Source: Ryuthela nishihirai (lineage: Eukaryota; Arthropoda; Arachnida; Araneae; Heptathelidae). Taken from it: 64,000 nucleotides of DNA. The stretch spans positions 1 through 64,000 of the forward strand of contig JAWZYU010000703.1 of assembly GCA_038380435.1 (NCBI GenBank). Reading direction: 5' to 3'. The position numbers and the translations under genes are program-made. Of the stretch, positions 11,906-24,525 are shown piece by piece. The notes under the pieces are model-generated. The model did not search any database. It was not told the origin of the DNA and was given only the letters and a program-made list of their open reading frames with translations. The first letter of the stretch is position 1, and every line of letters starts with the position of its first letter.

Positions 11906-14900
11906 AAAACTACCTCCCCCGGGTCACGAGGCGGGAACTCGTAACAGGTGCCCGAGACCACAGGAAAAAAAAACTCCCCCGGGACAGGAGGCGGGAACAC
12001 CCGACAGTTGCCCGAGAGCACAAAAAACTATCTCCCCCGGGTCACGAGGCGGGAACTCGTAACAGGTGCCCGAGACCACAGGAAAAAAAAACTCCCCCGG
12101 GACAGGAGGCGGGAACACCCGACAGTTGCCCGAGAGCACAAAAAACTACCTCCCCTGGGTCACGAGGCGGGAACTCGTAAGAGGTGCCCGAGACCACAGG
12201 AAAAAAAAAATCCCCCGGGACAGGAGGCGGGAACACCCGACAGTTGCCCGAGAGCACAAAAAACTACCTCCCCCGGGTCAGAAGGCGGGAACTCGTATCA
12301 GGTGCCCGAGACCACAGGAAAAAAAAAATCCCCCGGGACAGGAGGCGGGAACACCCGACAGTTGCCCGAGAGCTCAAAAAACTACCTCCCCCGGGTCACG
12401 AGGCGGGAACTCGTATCAGGTGCCCGAGACCACAGGAAAAAAAAAATCCCCCGGGACAGGAGGCGGGAACACCCGACAGTTGCCCGAGAGCACAAAAAAC
12501 TACCTCCCCCGGGTCACGAGGCGGGAACTCGTAACAGGTGCCCGAGACCACAGGAAAAAAAAATCCCCCGGGACAGGAGGCGGGAACACCCGACAGTTGC
12601 CCGAGAGCACAAAAAACTACCTCCCCCGGGTCACGAGGCGGGAACTCGTAACAGGTGCCCGAGACCACAGGAAAAAAAAAAATCCCCCGGGACAGGAGGC
12701 GGGAACACCCGACAGTTGCCCGAGAGCACAAAAAACTACTTCCCCCGGGTCATGAGGCGGGAACTCGTAACAGGTGCCCGAGACCACAGGAAAAAAAAAA
12801 TCCCCGGGACAGGAGGCGGGAACACCCGACAGTTGCCCGAGAGCACAAAAAACTACCTCCCCCGGGTCAGGAGGCGGGAACTCGTAACAGGTGCCCGAGA
12901 CCACAGGAAAAAAAAAATCCCCCGGGACAGGAGGCGGGAACACCCGACAGTTGCCCGAGAGCACAAAAAACTACCTCCCCCGGGTCATGAGGCGGGAACT
13001 CGTAACAGGTGCCCGAGACCACAGGAAAAAAAAAATCCCCCGGGACAGGAGGCGGGAACACTCGACAGTTGCCCGAGAGCACAAAAAACTACCTCCCCCG
13101 GGTCATGAGGCGGGAACTCGTAACAGGTGCCCAAGACCACAGGAAAAAAAAACTCCCCCGGGACAGGAGGCGGGAACACCCGACAGTTGCCCGAGAGCAC
13201 AAAAAACTACCTCCCCCGGGTCATGAGGCGGGAACTCGTAACAGGTGCTCGAGACCACAGGAAAAAAAAACTCCCCCGGGACAGGAGGCGGGAACACCCG
13301 ACAGTTGCCCGAGAGCACAAAAAACTACCTCCCCCGGGTCAGGAGGCGGGAACTCGTAACAGGTGCCCGAGACCACAGGAAAAAAAAACTCCCCCAGGAC
13401 AGGAGGCGGGAACACCCGACAGTTGCCCGAGAGCACAAAAAACTACCTCCCCCGGGTCATGAGGCGGGAACTCGTAACAGGTTCCCGAGACCACAGGAAA
13501 AAAAAAATCCCCCGGGACAGGAGGCGGGAACACCCGACAGTTGCCCGAGGGCACAAAAAACTACCTCCCCCGGGTCACGAGGCGGGAACTCGTAACTGGT
13601 GCCCGAGACCACAGGAAAAAAAAAATCCCCCAGGACAGGAGGCGGGAACACCCGACAGTTGCCCGAGAGCACAAAAAACTACCTCCCCCGGGTCACGAGG
13701 CGGGAACTCGTAACAGGTGCCCGAGACCACAGGAAAAAAAAAATACCCCGGGACAGGAGGCGGGAACACCCGACAGTTGCCCGAGAGCACAAAAAACTAC
13801 CTCCCCCGGGTCACGAGGCGGGAACTCGTATCAGGTGCCTGAGACCACAGGAAAAAAAAAATCCCCCGGGACAGGAGGCGGGAACACCCGACAGTTGCCC
13901 GAGAGCACAAAAAACTTCCTCCCCCGGGTCATGAGGCGGGAACTCGTATCAGGTGCCCGAGACCACAGGAAAAAAAAATCCCCCGGGACAGGAGGCGGGA
14001 ACACCCGACAGTTGCCCGAGAGCACAAAAAACTACCTCCCCCGGGTCACGAGGCGGGAACTCGTATCAGGTGCCCGAGACCACAGGAAAAAAAAAATCCC
14101 CCGGGACAGGAGGCGGGAACACCCGACAGTTGCCCGAGAGCACAAAAAACTACCTCCCCCGGGTCACGAGGCGGGAACTCGTAACAGGTGCCCGAGACCA
14201 CAGGAAAAAAAAAATCCCCCGGGACAGGAGGCGGGAACACCCGACAGTTGCCCGAGAGCACAAAAAATACCTCCCCCGGGTCACGAGGCGGGAACTCGTA
14301 ACAGGTGCCCGAGACCACAGGAAAAAAAAAATCCCCCGGGACAGGAGGCGGGAACACCCGACAGTTGCCCGAGAGCACAAAAAACTACCTCCCCCGGGTC
14401 ACAAGGCGGGAACTCGTAACAGGTGCCCGAGACCACAGGAAAAAAAAAATCCCCCGGGACAGGAGGCGGGAACACCCGACAGTTGCCCGAGAGCACAAAA
14501 AACTACCTCCCCCGGGTCACGAGGCGGGAACTCGTAACAGGTGCCCGAGACCACAGGAAAAAAAAAATCCCCCGGGACAGGAGGCGGGAACACCCGACAT
14601 TTGCCCAAGAGCACAAAAAACTACCTCCCCGGGTCATGAGGCGGGAACTCGTAACAGGTGCCCGAGACCACAGGAAAAAAAAACTCCCCCGGGACAGGAG
14701 GCGGGAACACCCGACAGTTGCCCGAGAGCACAAAAAACTACCTCCCCCGGGTCACGAGGCGGGAACTCGTAACAGGTGCCCGAGACCACAGGAAAAAAAA
14801 AATTCCCCGGGACAGGAGGCGGGAACACCCGACAGTTGCCCGAGAGCACAAAATACTACCTCCCCCGGGTCACGAGGCGGGAACTCGTAACAGGTGCCCG

Positions 14901-15200
14901 AGACCACAGGAAAAAAAAACTCCCCCGGGACAGGAGGCGGGAACACCCGACAGTTGCCCGAGAGCACAAAAAACTACCTCCCCCGGGTCACGAGGCGGGA
15001 ACTCGTAACAGGTGCTCGAGACCACAGTAAAAAAAAATCCCCCGGGACAGGAGGCGGGAACACCCGACAGTTGCCCGAGAGCACAAAAAACTACCTCCCC
15101 CGGGTCAGGAGGCGGGAACTCGTATCAGGTGCTCGAGACCACAGGAAAAAAAAAATCCCCCGGGACAGGAGGCGGGAACACCCGACAGTTGCCCGAGAGC
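11906..15200 (+). repeat. mixed type 2 array with scattered GTCATG and GTCAGG units
   Basis: About 28 copies. GTCATGAGG recurs at about 12750, 12985, 13103, 13221, 13457, 13930 and 14635, mixed with GTCACGAGG and GTCAGGAGG (for example about 12868 and 13339). An A11 tract is at 12672-12682. GTAAC and GTATC versions of the A half both occur. Single-base gaps in the C run (TCCCCGGG) appear near 12801 and 14626. No other sequence class is present. Confidence 0.9.
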
Positions 15201-16420
15201 ACAAAAAACTACCTCCCCCGGGTCACGAGGCGGGGGAACTCGTATCAGGTGCCCGAGACCACAGGAAAAAAAAAATCCCCCGGGACAGGAGGCGGGAACA
15301 CCAGACAGTTGCCCGAGAGCACAAAAAAACTACCTCCCCCGGTCACGAGGCGGGAACTCGTAACAGGTGCCCGAGACCACAGGAAAAAAAAACTCCCCCG
15401 GGACAGGAGGCGGGAACACCCGACAGTTGCCCGAGAGCACAAAAAACTACCTCCCCCGGGTCACGAGGCGGGAACTCGTAACAGGTGCCCGAGACCACAG
15501 GAAAAAAAAACTCCCCGGGACAGGAGGCGGGAACACCCGACAGTTGCCCGAGAGCACAAAAAACTACCTCCCCGGGTCAGGAGGCGGGAACTCGTAACAG
15601 GTGCCCGAGACCACAGGAAAAAAAAAATCCCCCGGACAGGAGGCGGGAACACCCGACAGTTGCCCGAGAGCAAAAAAAACTACCACCCCCGGGTCACGAG
15701 GCGGGAACTCGTAACAGGTGCCCGAGACCACAGGAAAAAAAAAATTCCCCCGGGACAGGAGGCGGAACACCCTACAGTTGCCCGAGAGCACAAAAAACTA
15801 CCTCCCCCGGTCACGAGGCGGGAACTCGTAACAGGTGCCCGAGACCACAGGAAAAAAAAACTCCCCCGGGACAGGAGGCGGGAACACCCGACAGTTGCCC
15901 GAGAGCACAAAAAACTACCTCCCCGGGTCACGAGGCGGGAACTCGTAACAGGTGCCCGAGACCACAGGAAAAAAAAAATCCCCCGGGACAGGAGGCGGGA
16001 ACACCCGACAGTTGCCCGAGAGCACAAAAAACTACCTCCCCCGGGTCACGAGGCGGGAACTCGTAACAGGTGCCCGAGACCACAGGAAAAAAAAAACTCC
16101 CCGGGACAGGAGGCGGGAACACCCGACAGTTGCCCGAGAGCACAAAAAACTACCTCCCCCGGGTCACGAGGCGGGAACTCGTAACAGGTGCCCGAGACCA
16201 CAGGAAAAAAAAAATCCCCCGGGACAGGAGGCGGGAACACCCGACAGTTGCCCGAGAGCACAAAAAACTACCTCCCCCGGGTCACGAGGCGGGGACTCGT
16301 AACAGGTACCCGAGACCACAGGAAAAAAAAAATCCCCCGGGATAGGAGGCGGAACACCCGACAGTTGCCCGAGAGCACAAAAAACTACCTCCCCGGGTCA
16401 CGAGGCGGGAACTCGTAACA
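15200..16420 (+). repeat. indel-rich stretch of the array
   Basis: About ten units show an unusual density of small length changes: GGCGGGGGAAC near 15230, an extra A and CCCCCGGTCACG near 15330-15345, TCCCCGGG near 15512, CTCCCCGGGTCAGG near 15570, CCCCCGGACAGG near 15632, CTACCACCCCC near 15680, GGCGGAACACCCTACAG near 15762-15776, CCCCCGGTCACG near 15805, CTCCCCGGG near 15921 and 16098, and GGCGGAACACC near 16350. Most fall in the C/G runs on either side of CCCGGG. Either this patch is old and unhomogenised, or it carries consensus errors. Confidence 0.85.
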
Positions 16421-17249
16421 GGTGCCCGAGACCTCAGGAAAAAAAAAATCCCCCGGGACAGGAGGCGGGAACACCCGACAGTTGCCCGAGAGCACAAAAA
16501 ACTACCTCCCCCGGGTCACGAGGCGGGAACTCGTAACAGGTGCCCGAGACCACAGGAAAAAAAAACTCCCCCGGGACAGGAGGCGGGAACACCCGACAGT
16601 TGCCCGAGAGCACAAAAAACTACCTCCCCCGGGTCACGAGGCGGGAACTCGTAACAGGTGCCCGAGACCACAGGAAAAAAAAAATCCCCCGGGACAGGAG
16701 GCGGGAACACCCGACAGTTGCCCGAGAGCACAAAAAACTACCTCCCCCGGGTCAGGAGGTGGGAACTCGTAACAGGTGCCCGAGACCACAGGAAAAAAAA
16801 AATCCCCGGGACAGGAGGCGGGAACACCCGACAGTTGCCCGAGAGCACAAAAACTACCTCCCCCGGGTCAGGAGGCGGGAACTCGTAACAGGTGCCCGAG
16901 ACCACAGGAAAAAAAAAATCCCCCGGGACAGGAGGCGGGAACACCCGACAGTTGCCCGAGAGCACAAAAAACTACCTCCCCCAGGTCATGAGGCGGGAAC
17001 TCGTAACAGGTGCCCGAGACCACAGGAAAAAAAAACTCCCCCGGGACAGGAGACGGGAACACCCGACAGTTGCCCGAGAGCACAAAAAACTACCTCCCCC
17101 GGGTCACGAGGCGGGAAATCGTAACAGGTGCCCGAGACCACAGGAAAAAAAAAATCCCCCGGGACAGGAGGCGGGAACACCCGACAGTTGCCCGAGAGCA
17201 CAAAAAACTACCTCCCCCGGGTCACGAGGCGGGAACTCGTAACAGGTGC
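16421..17249 (+). repeat. type 2 array between the indel-rich patch and the 1,062-bp duplication
   Basis: About seven units. Features seen are GTCAGGAGGTGGG near 16752, TCCCCGGGAC near 16803, a B half with one A fewer (CACAAAAACTACC) near 16848, and the last GTCATGAGG unit of the window that I can find, near 16986 within CCCCAGGTCATGAGG. To the right of this point the A-half site is GTCACG or GTCAGG. Confidence 0.85.
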
Positions 17250-19420
17250 CCGAGACCACAGGAAAAAAAAATCCCCCGGGACAGGAGGCGGGAACACCCG
17301 ACAGTTGCCCGAGAGCACAAAAAACTACCTCCCCCGGGTCACGAGGCGGGAACTCGTATCAGGTGCCCGAGACCACAGGAAAAAAAAAATCCCCCGGGAC
17401 AGGAGGCGGGAACACCCGACAGTTGCCCGAGAGCACAAAAAACTACCTCCCCGGGTCACGAGGCGGGAACTCGTATCAGGTGCCCGAGACCACAGGAAAA
17501 AAAAAATCCCCCGGGACAGGAGGCGGGAACAACCCGACAGTTGCCCGAGAGCACAAAAAACTACCTTCCCCCGGGTCACGAGGCGGGAACTCGTACCAGG
17601 TGCCCGAGACCACAGGAAAAAAAAAATCCCCCGGGACAGGAGGCGGGAACACCCGACAGTTGCCCGAGAGCACAAAAAACTTCCTCCCCCGGGTCACGAG
17701 GCGGGAACTCGTATCAGGTGCCCGAGACCACAGGAAAAAAAAAATCCCCCGGGACAGGAGGCGGGAACACCCGACAGTTGCCCGAGAGCACAAAAAACTA
17801 CCTCCCCCGGGTCACGAGGCGGGAACTCGTAACAGGTGCCCGAGACCACAGGAAAAAAAAAATCCCCGGGACAGGAGGCGGGAACACCCGACAGTTGCCC
17901 GAGAGCACAAAAAACTACCTCCCCCGGGTCACGAGGCGGGAACTCGTAACAGGTGCCCGAGACCACAGGAAAAAAAAAATCCCCCGGGACAGGAGGCGGG
18001 AACACCCGAGAGTTGCCCGAGAGCACAAAAAACTACCTCCCCTGGGTCACGAGGCGGGAACTCGTATCAGGTGCCCGAGACCACAGGAAAAAAAAAATCC
18101 CCCCGGGACAGGAGGCGGGAACACCCGATAGTTGCCCGAGAGCACAAAAAACTACCTCCCCCGGGTCACGAGGCGGGAACTCGTATCAGGTGCCCGAGAC
18201 CACAGGAAAAAAAAACTCCCCCGGGACAGGAGGCGGGAACACCCGACAGTTGCCCGAGAGCACAAAAAACTACCTCCCCCGGGTCACGAGGCGGGAACTC
18301 GTATCAGGTGCCCGAGACCACAGGAAAAAAAAAATCCCCCGGGACAGGAGGCGGGAACACCCGACAGTTGCCCGAGAGCACAAAAAACTACCCCCCCGGG
18401 TCACGAGGCGGGAACTCGTATCAGGTGCCCGAGACCACAGGAAAAAAAAAATCCCCCGGGACAGGAGGCGGGAACACCCGACAGTTGCCCGAGAGCACAA
18501 AAAACTACCTCCCCCGGGTCACGAGGCGGGAACTCGTATCAGGTGCCCGAGACCACAGGAAAAAAAAAATCCCCCGGGACAGGAGGCGGGAACACCCGAC
18601 AGTTGCCCGAGAGCACAAAAAACTACCTTCCCCCGGGTCACGAGGCGGGAACTCGTACCAGGTGCCCGAGACCACAGGAAAAAAAAAATCCCCCGGGACA
18701 GGAGGCGGGAACACCCGACAGTTGCCCGAGAGCACAAAAAACTTCCTCCCCCGGGTCACGAGGCGGGAACTCGTATCAGGTGCCCGAGACCACAGGAAAA
18801 AAAAAATCCCCCGGGACAGGAGGCGGGAACACCCGACAGTTGCCCGAGAGCACAAAAAACTACCTCCCCCGGGTCACGAGGCGGGAACTCGTAACAGGTG
18901 CCCGAGACCACAGGAAAAAAAAAATCCCCCGGGACAGGAGGCGGGAACACCCGACAGTTGCCCGAGAGCACAAAAAACTACCTCCCCCGGGTCACGAGGC
19001 GGGAACTCGTAACAGGTGCCCGAGACCACAGGAAAAAAAAAATCCCCCGGGACAGGAGGCGGGAACACCCGAGAGTTGCCCGAGAGCACAAAAAACTACC
19101 TCCCCTGGGTCACGAGGCGGGAACTCGTATCAGGTGCCCGAGACCACAGGAAAAAAAAAATCCCCCGGGACAGGAGGCGGGAACACCCGATAGTTGCCCG
19201 AGAGCACAAAAAACTACCTCCCCCGGGTCACGAGGCGGGAACTCGTATCAGGTGCCCGAGACCACAGGAAAAAAAAACTCCCCCGGGACAGGAGGCGGGA
19301 ACACCCGACAGTTGCCCGAGAGCACAAAAAACTACCTCCCCCAGGTCACGAGGCGGGAACTCGTATCAGGTGCCCGAGACCACAGGAAAAAAAAAATCCC
19401 CCGGGACAGGAGGCGGGAAC
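17250..19420 (+). repeat. 9-mer higher-order repeat, period about 1,062 bp, two copies
   Basis: Private variants recur at a fixed spacing of nine units. CTACCTTCCCCCGGG starts at 17561 and again at 18623. The following A half reads GTACCAGG in both. CTTCC replaces CTACC near 17690 and 18752. CCCGAGAGTTG and CTCCCCTGGG occur near 18006-18043 and 19068-19105, and CCCGATAGTTG near 18126 and 19188. Copy 1 has an extra C near 18100, a base missing near 17452 and an extra A near 17532, so some offsets are 1,063. Seen directly: shared rare variants in the same order. Inference: one tandem segmental duplication, followed by a few changes. Confidence 0.88.
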
Positions 19421-22019
19421 ACCCGACAGTTGCCCGAGAGCACAAAAAACTACCTCCCCCGGGTCACGAGGCGGGAACTCGTAACAGGTGCCCGAGACCA
19501 CAGGAAAAAAAAAATCCCCCGGGACAGGAGGCGGGAACACCCGACAGTTGCCCGAGAGCACAAAAAACTACCTCCCCCGGGTCAGGAGGCGGGAACTCGT
19601 ATCAGGTGCCCGAGACCACAGGAAAAAAAAATCCCCCGGGACAGGAGTCGGGAACACCCGACAGTTGCCCGAGAGCACAAAAAACTACCTCCCCCGGGTC
19701 ACGAGGCGGGAACTCGTATCAGGTGCCCGAGACCACAGGAAAAAAAAAATCCCCCGGGACAGGAGGCGGGAACACCCGACAGTTGCCCGAGAGCACAAAT
19801 AACTACCTCCCCCGGGTCACGAGGCGGGAACTCGTATCAGGTGCCCGAGACCACAGGAAAAAAAAATCCCCCGGGACAGGAGGCGGGAACACCCGACAGT
19901 TGCCCGAGAGCACAAAAAACTACCTCCCCCGTGTCACGAGGTGGGAACTCGTAACAGGTGCCCGAGACCACAGGAAAAAAAAAATCCCCGGGACAGGAGG
20001 CGGGAACACCCGACAGTTGCCCGAGAGCACAAAAAACTACCTCCCCCGGGTAACGAGGCGGGAACTCGTAACAGGTGCCCGAGACCAGAGGAAAAAAAAA
20101 ATCCCCCGGGACAGGAGGCGGGAACACCCGACAGTTGCCCGAGAGCACAAAAAACTACCTCCCCCGGGTCAGGAGGCGGGAACTCGTATCAGGTGCCCGA
20201 GACCACAGGAAAAAAAAATCCCCCGGGACAGGAGGCGGGAACACCCGACAGTTGCCCGAGAGCACAAAAAACTACCTCCCCCGGGTCACGAGGCGGGAAC
20301 TCGTATCAGGTGCCCGAGACCACAGGAAAAAAAAACTCCCCCGGGACAGGAGGCGGGAACACCCGACAGTTGCCCGAGAGCACAAAAAACTACCTGCCCC
20401 GGGTCACGAGGCGGGAACTCGTAACAGGTGCCCGAGACCACAGGAAAAAAAAAATCCCCCGGGACAGGAGGCGGGAACACCCGACAGTTGCCCGAGAGCA
20501 CAAAAAACTACCTCCCCCGGGTCACGAGGCGGGGACTCGTAATAGGTGCCCGAGACCACAGGAAAAAAAAAATCCCCCGGGACAGGAGGCGGGAACACCC
20601 GACAGTTGCCCGAGAGCACAAAAAACTACCTCCCCCGGGTCACGAGGCGGGAACTCGTAACAGGTGCCCGAGACCACAGGAAAAAAAAACTCCCCCGGGA
20701 CAGGAGGCGGGAACACCCGACAGTTGACCGAGAGCACAAAAAACTACCTGCCCCGGGTCACGAGGCGGGAACTCGTAACAGGTTCCCGAGACCACAGGAA
20801 AAAAAATTCCCCCGGGACAGGAGGCGGGAACACCCGACAGTTGCCCGAGAGCACAAAAAACTAACTCCCCCGGGTCACGAGGCGGGGACTCGTAACAGGT
20901 GCCCGAGACCACAGGAAAAAAAAATCCCCCGGGACAGGAGGCGGGAACACCCGACAGTTGCCCGAGAGCACAAAAAACTACCTCCCCCGGGTCACGAGGC
21001 GGGAACTCGTAACAGGTGCCCGAGACCACAGGAAAAAAAAACTCCCCCGGGACAGGAGGCGGGAACACCCGACAGTTGCCCGAGAGCACAAAAAACTACC
21101 TCCCCCGGGTCACGAGGCGGGAACTCGTATCAGGTGCCCGAGAACACAGGAAAAAAAAAATTCCCCGGGACAGGAGGCGGGAACTCGTATCAGGTGCCCG
21201 AGACCACAGGAAAAAAAAAATCCCCCGGGACAGGAGGCGGGAACACCCGACAGTTGCCCGAGAGCACAAAACACTACCTCCCCCGGGTCACGAGGCGGGA
21301 ACTCGTAACTGGTGCCTGAGACCACAGGAAAAAAAAACTCCCCCGGGACAGGAGGCGGGAACACCCGACAGTTGCCCGAGAGCACAAAAAACTACCTCCC
21401 CCGGGTCACGAGGCGGGAACTCGTAACAGGTGCCCGAGACCACAGGAAAAAAAAACTCCCCCGGGACAGGAGGCGGGAACACCCGACAGTTGCCCGAGAG
21501 CACAAAAAACTACCTCCCCCGGGTCAGGAGGCGGGAACTCGTAACAGGTGCCCGAGACCACAGGAAAAAAAAAAATCCCCCGGGACAGGAGGCGGGAACA
21601 CCCGACAGTTGCCCGAGAGCACAAAAAACTACCTCCCCCGGGTCACGAGGCGGGAACTCGTATCAGGTGCCCGAGACCACAGGAAAAAAAAAATCCCCCT
21701 GGACAGGAGGCGGGAACACCCGACAGTTGCCCGAGAGCACAAAAAACTACCTCCCCCGGGTCACGAGGCGGGAACTCGTATCAGGTGCCCGAGACCACAG
21801 GAAAAAAAAACTCCCCCGGGACAGGAGGCGGGAACACCCGACAGTTGCCCGAGAGCACAAAAAACTACCTGCCCCGGGTCACGAGGCGGGAACTCGTAAC
21901 AGGTGCCCGAGACCACAGGAAAAAAAAAATCCCCCGGGACAGGAGGCGGGAACACCCGACAGTTGCCCGAGAGCACAAAAAACTACCTCCCCCGGGTCAC
22001 GAGGCGGGGACTCGTAACA
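19421..22019 (+). repeat. mosaic type 2 array including first hybrid half-unit
   Basis: About 22 units. Recurrent local variants are CTACCTGCCCCGGG (about 20392, 20747, 21868), GGCGGGGACTC (about 20530, 20882, 22007) and GTTGACCGAG (about 20724). The same variants recur at 34.9, 36.8 and 40.3 kb, so this stretch belongs to a segment family that has been copied elsewhere in the array. A hybrid half-unit lies at 21161-21220. TCCCCGGGAC with a base missing is seen near 19986. Confidence 0.85.
21161..21220 (+). repeat. hybrid half-unit (B 5' end, A 3' end), site 1
   Basis: The half opens as B does (CCCCGGGACAGGAGGCGGGAAC) but switches to A sequence (CTCGTATCAGG, CCACAGG, A10) at the shared core. 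It is preceded by an A half and followed by a B half, giving A-hybrid-B instead of A-B. The preceding A half carries AGAACACAGG and the C run is TTCCCCGGG, private to this copy. Confidence 0.93.
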
Positions 22020-22165
22020 GGTGCCCGAGACCACAGGAAAAAAAAACTCCCCCGGGACAGGAGGCGGGAACACCCGACAGTTGACCGAGAGCACAAAAAA
22101 CTACCTCCCCCGGGTCACGAGGCGGGAACTCGTATCAGGTGCCCGAGACCACAGGAAAAAAAAAA

Positions 22166-22225
22166 TCCCCCGGGACAGGAGGCGGGAACTCGTATCAGGT
22201 GCCCGAGACCACAGGAAAAAAAAAA
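22166..22225 (+). repeat. hybrid half-unit, site 2
   Basis: Same B-to-A switch at the GGCGGGAAC core, with GTATC and A10. It lies within copy 1 of the 2.3-kb duplication. Confidence 0.94.
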
Positions 22226-24465
22226 TCCCCCGGGACAGGAGGCGGGAACACCCGACAGTTGCCCGAGAGCACAAAAAACTACCTCCCCCGGGTCACGAGG
22301 CGGGAACTCGTAACAGGTGCCCGAGACCACAGGAAAAAAAAACTCCCCCGGGACAGGAGGCGGGAACACCCGACAGTTGCCCGAGAGCACAAAAAACTAC
22401 CTCCCCCGGGTCACGAGGCGGGAACTCGTAACAGGTGCCCGAGACCACAGGAAAAAAAAACTCCCCCGGGACAGGAGGCGGGAACACCCGACAGTTGCCC
22501 GAGAGCACAAAAAACTACCTCCCCTCGGTCAGGAGGCGGGAACTCGTAACAGGTGCCCGAGACCACAGGAAAAAAAAAATCCCCCGGGACAGGAGGCGGG
22601 AACACCCGACAGTTGCCCGAGAGCACAAAAAACTACCTCCCCCGGGTCACGAGGCGGGAACTCGTATCAGGTGCCCGAGACCACAGGAAAAAAAAATCCC
22701 CCGGGACAGGAGGCGGGAACACCCGACAGTTGCCCGAGAGCACAAAAAACTACCTCCCCCGGGTCACGAGGCGGGAACTCGTATCAGGTGCCCGAGACCA
22801 CAGGAAAAAAAAAATCCCCCGGTACAGGAGGCGGGAACACCCGACAGTTGCCCGAGAGCACAAAAAACTACCTCCCCCGGGTCACGAGGCGGGAACTCGT
22901 AACAGGTGCCCGAGACCAGAGGAAAAAAAAATCCCCCGGGACAGGAGGCGGGAACACCCGACAGTTGCCCGAGAGCACAAAAAACTACCTCCCCCGGGTC
23001 ACGAGGCGGGAACTCGTAACAGGTGCCCGAGACCACAGGAAAAAAAAACTCCCCCGGGACAGGAGGCGGGAACACCCGACAGTTGCCCGAGAGCACAAAA
23101 AACTACCTCCCCCGGGTCACGAGGCGGGAACTCGTATCAGGTGACCGAGACCACAGGAAAAAAAAAATCCCCCGGGACAGGAGGCGGGAACACCCGACAG
23201 TTGCCCGAGAGCACAAAAAACTACCTCCCCCGGGTCACGAGGCGGGAACTCGTATCAGGTGCCCGAGACCACAGGAAAAAAAAAATCCCCCGGGACAGGA
23301 GGCGGGAACACCCGACAGTTGCCCGAGAGCACAAAAAACTACCTCCCCCGGGTCAGGAGGCGGGAACTCGTAACAGGTGCCCGAGACCACAGGAAAAAAA
23401 AAATCCCCCGGGACAGGAGGCGGGAACACCCAACAGTTGCCCGAGAGCACAAAAAACTACCTCCCCCGGGTCAGGAGGCGGGAACTCGTATCAGGTGCCC
23501 GAGACCACAGGAAAAAAAAAATCCCCCGGGACAGGAGGCGGGAACACCCGACAGTTGCCCGAGAGCACAAAAAACTACCTCCCCCGGGTCACGAGGCGGG
23601 AACTCGTATCAGGTGCCCGAGACCACAGGAAAAAAAAAATCTCCCGGGACAGGAGGCGGGAACACCCGACAGTTGCCCGAGAGCACAAAAAACTACCTCC
23701 CCCGGGTCACGAGGCGGGAACACGTAACAGGTGCCCGAGACCACAGGAAAAAAAAAATCCCCCGGGACAGGAGGCGGGAACACCCGACAGTTGCCCGAGA
23801 GCACAAAAAACTACCTCCCCCGGGTCACGAGGCGCGAACTCGTAACAGGTGCCCGAGACCACAGGAAAAAAAAAATCCCCCGGGACAGGAGGCGGGAACA
23901 CCCGACAGTTGCCCGAGAGCACAAAAAACTACCTCCCGCGGGTCACGAGGCGGGAACTCGTAACAGGTGCCCGAGACCGCAGGAAAAAAAATATCCCCCG
24001 GGACAGGAGGCGGGAACACCCGACAGTTGCCCGAGAGCACAAAAAACTACCTCCCCCGGGTCACGAGGCGGGAACTCGTAACAGGTGCCCGAGACCACAG
24101 GAAAAAAAAACTCCCCCGGGACAGGAGGCGGGAACACCCGACAGTTGCCCGAGAGCACAAAAAACTACCTCCCCCGGGTCACGAGGCGGGGACTCGTAAC
24201 AGGTGCCCGAGACCACAGGAAAAAAAAAATCCCCCGGGACAGGAGGCGGGAACACCCGACAGTTGCCCGAGAGCACAAAAAACTACCTCCCCCGGGTCAC
24301 GAGGCGGGAACTCGTAACAGGTGCCCGAGACCACAGGAAAAAAAAACTCCCCCGGGACAGGAGGCGGGAACACCCGACAGTTGACCGAGAGCACAAAAAA
24401 CTACCTCCCCCGGGTCACGAGGCGGGAACTCGTATCAGGTGCCCGAGACCACAGGAAAAAAAAAA

Positions 24466-24525
24466 TCCCCCGGGACAGGAGGCGGGAACTCGTATCAGGT
24501 GCCCGAGACCACAGGAAAAAAAAAA
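24466..24525 (+). repeat. hybrid half-unit, site 3
   Basis: Exactly 2,300 bp after site 2 with the same flanks, so it is the duplicated copy of that hybrid rather than a new event. Confidence 0.94.

Noticed and set aside
17246..19012. The longest open frame (588 codons)
   Set aside because: Its length comes from chance indels in the 9-mer duplication that keep avoiding the usual stop. Its sequence is the same three-phase mixture as elsewhere.
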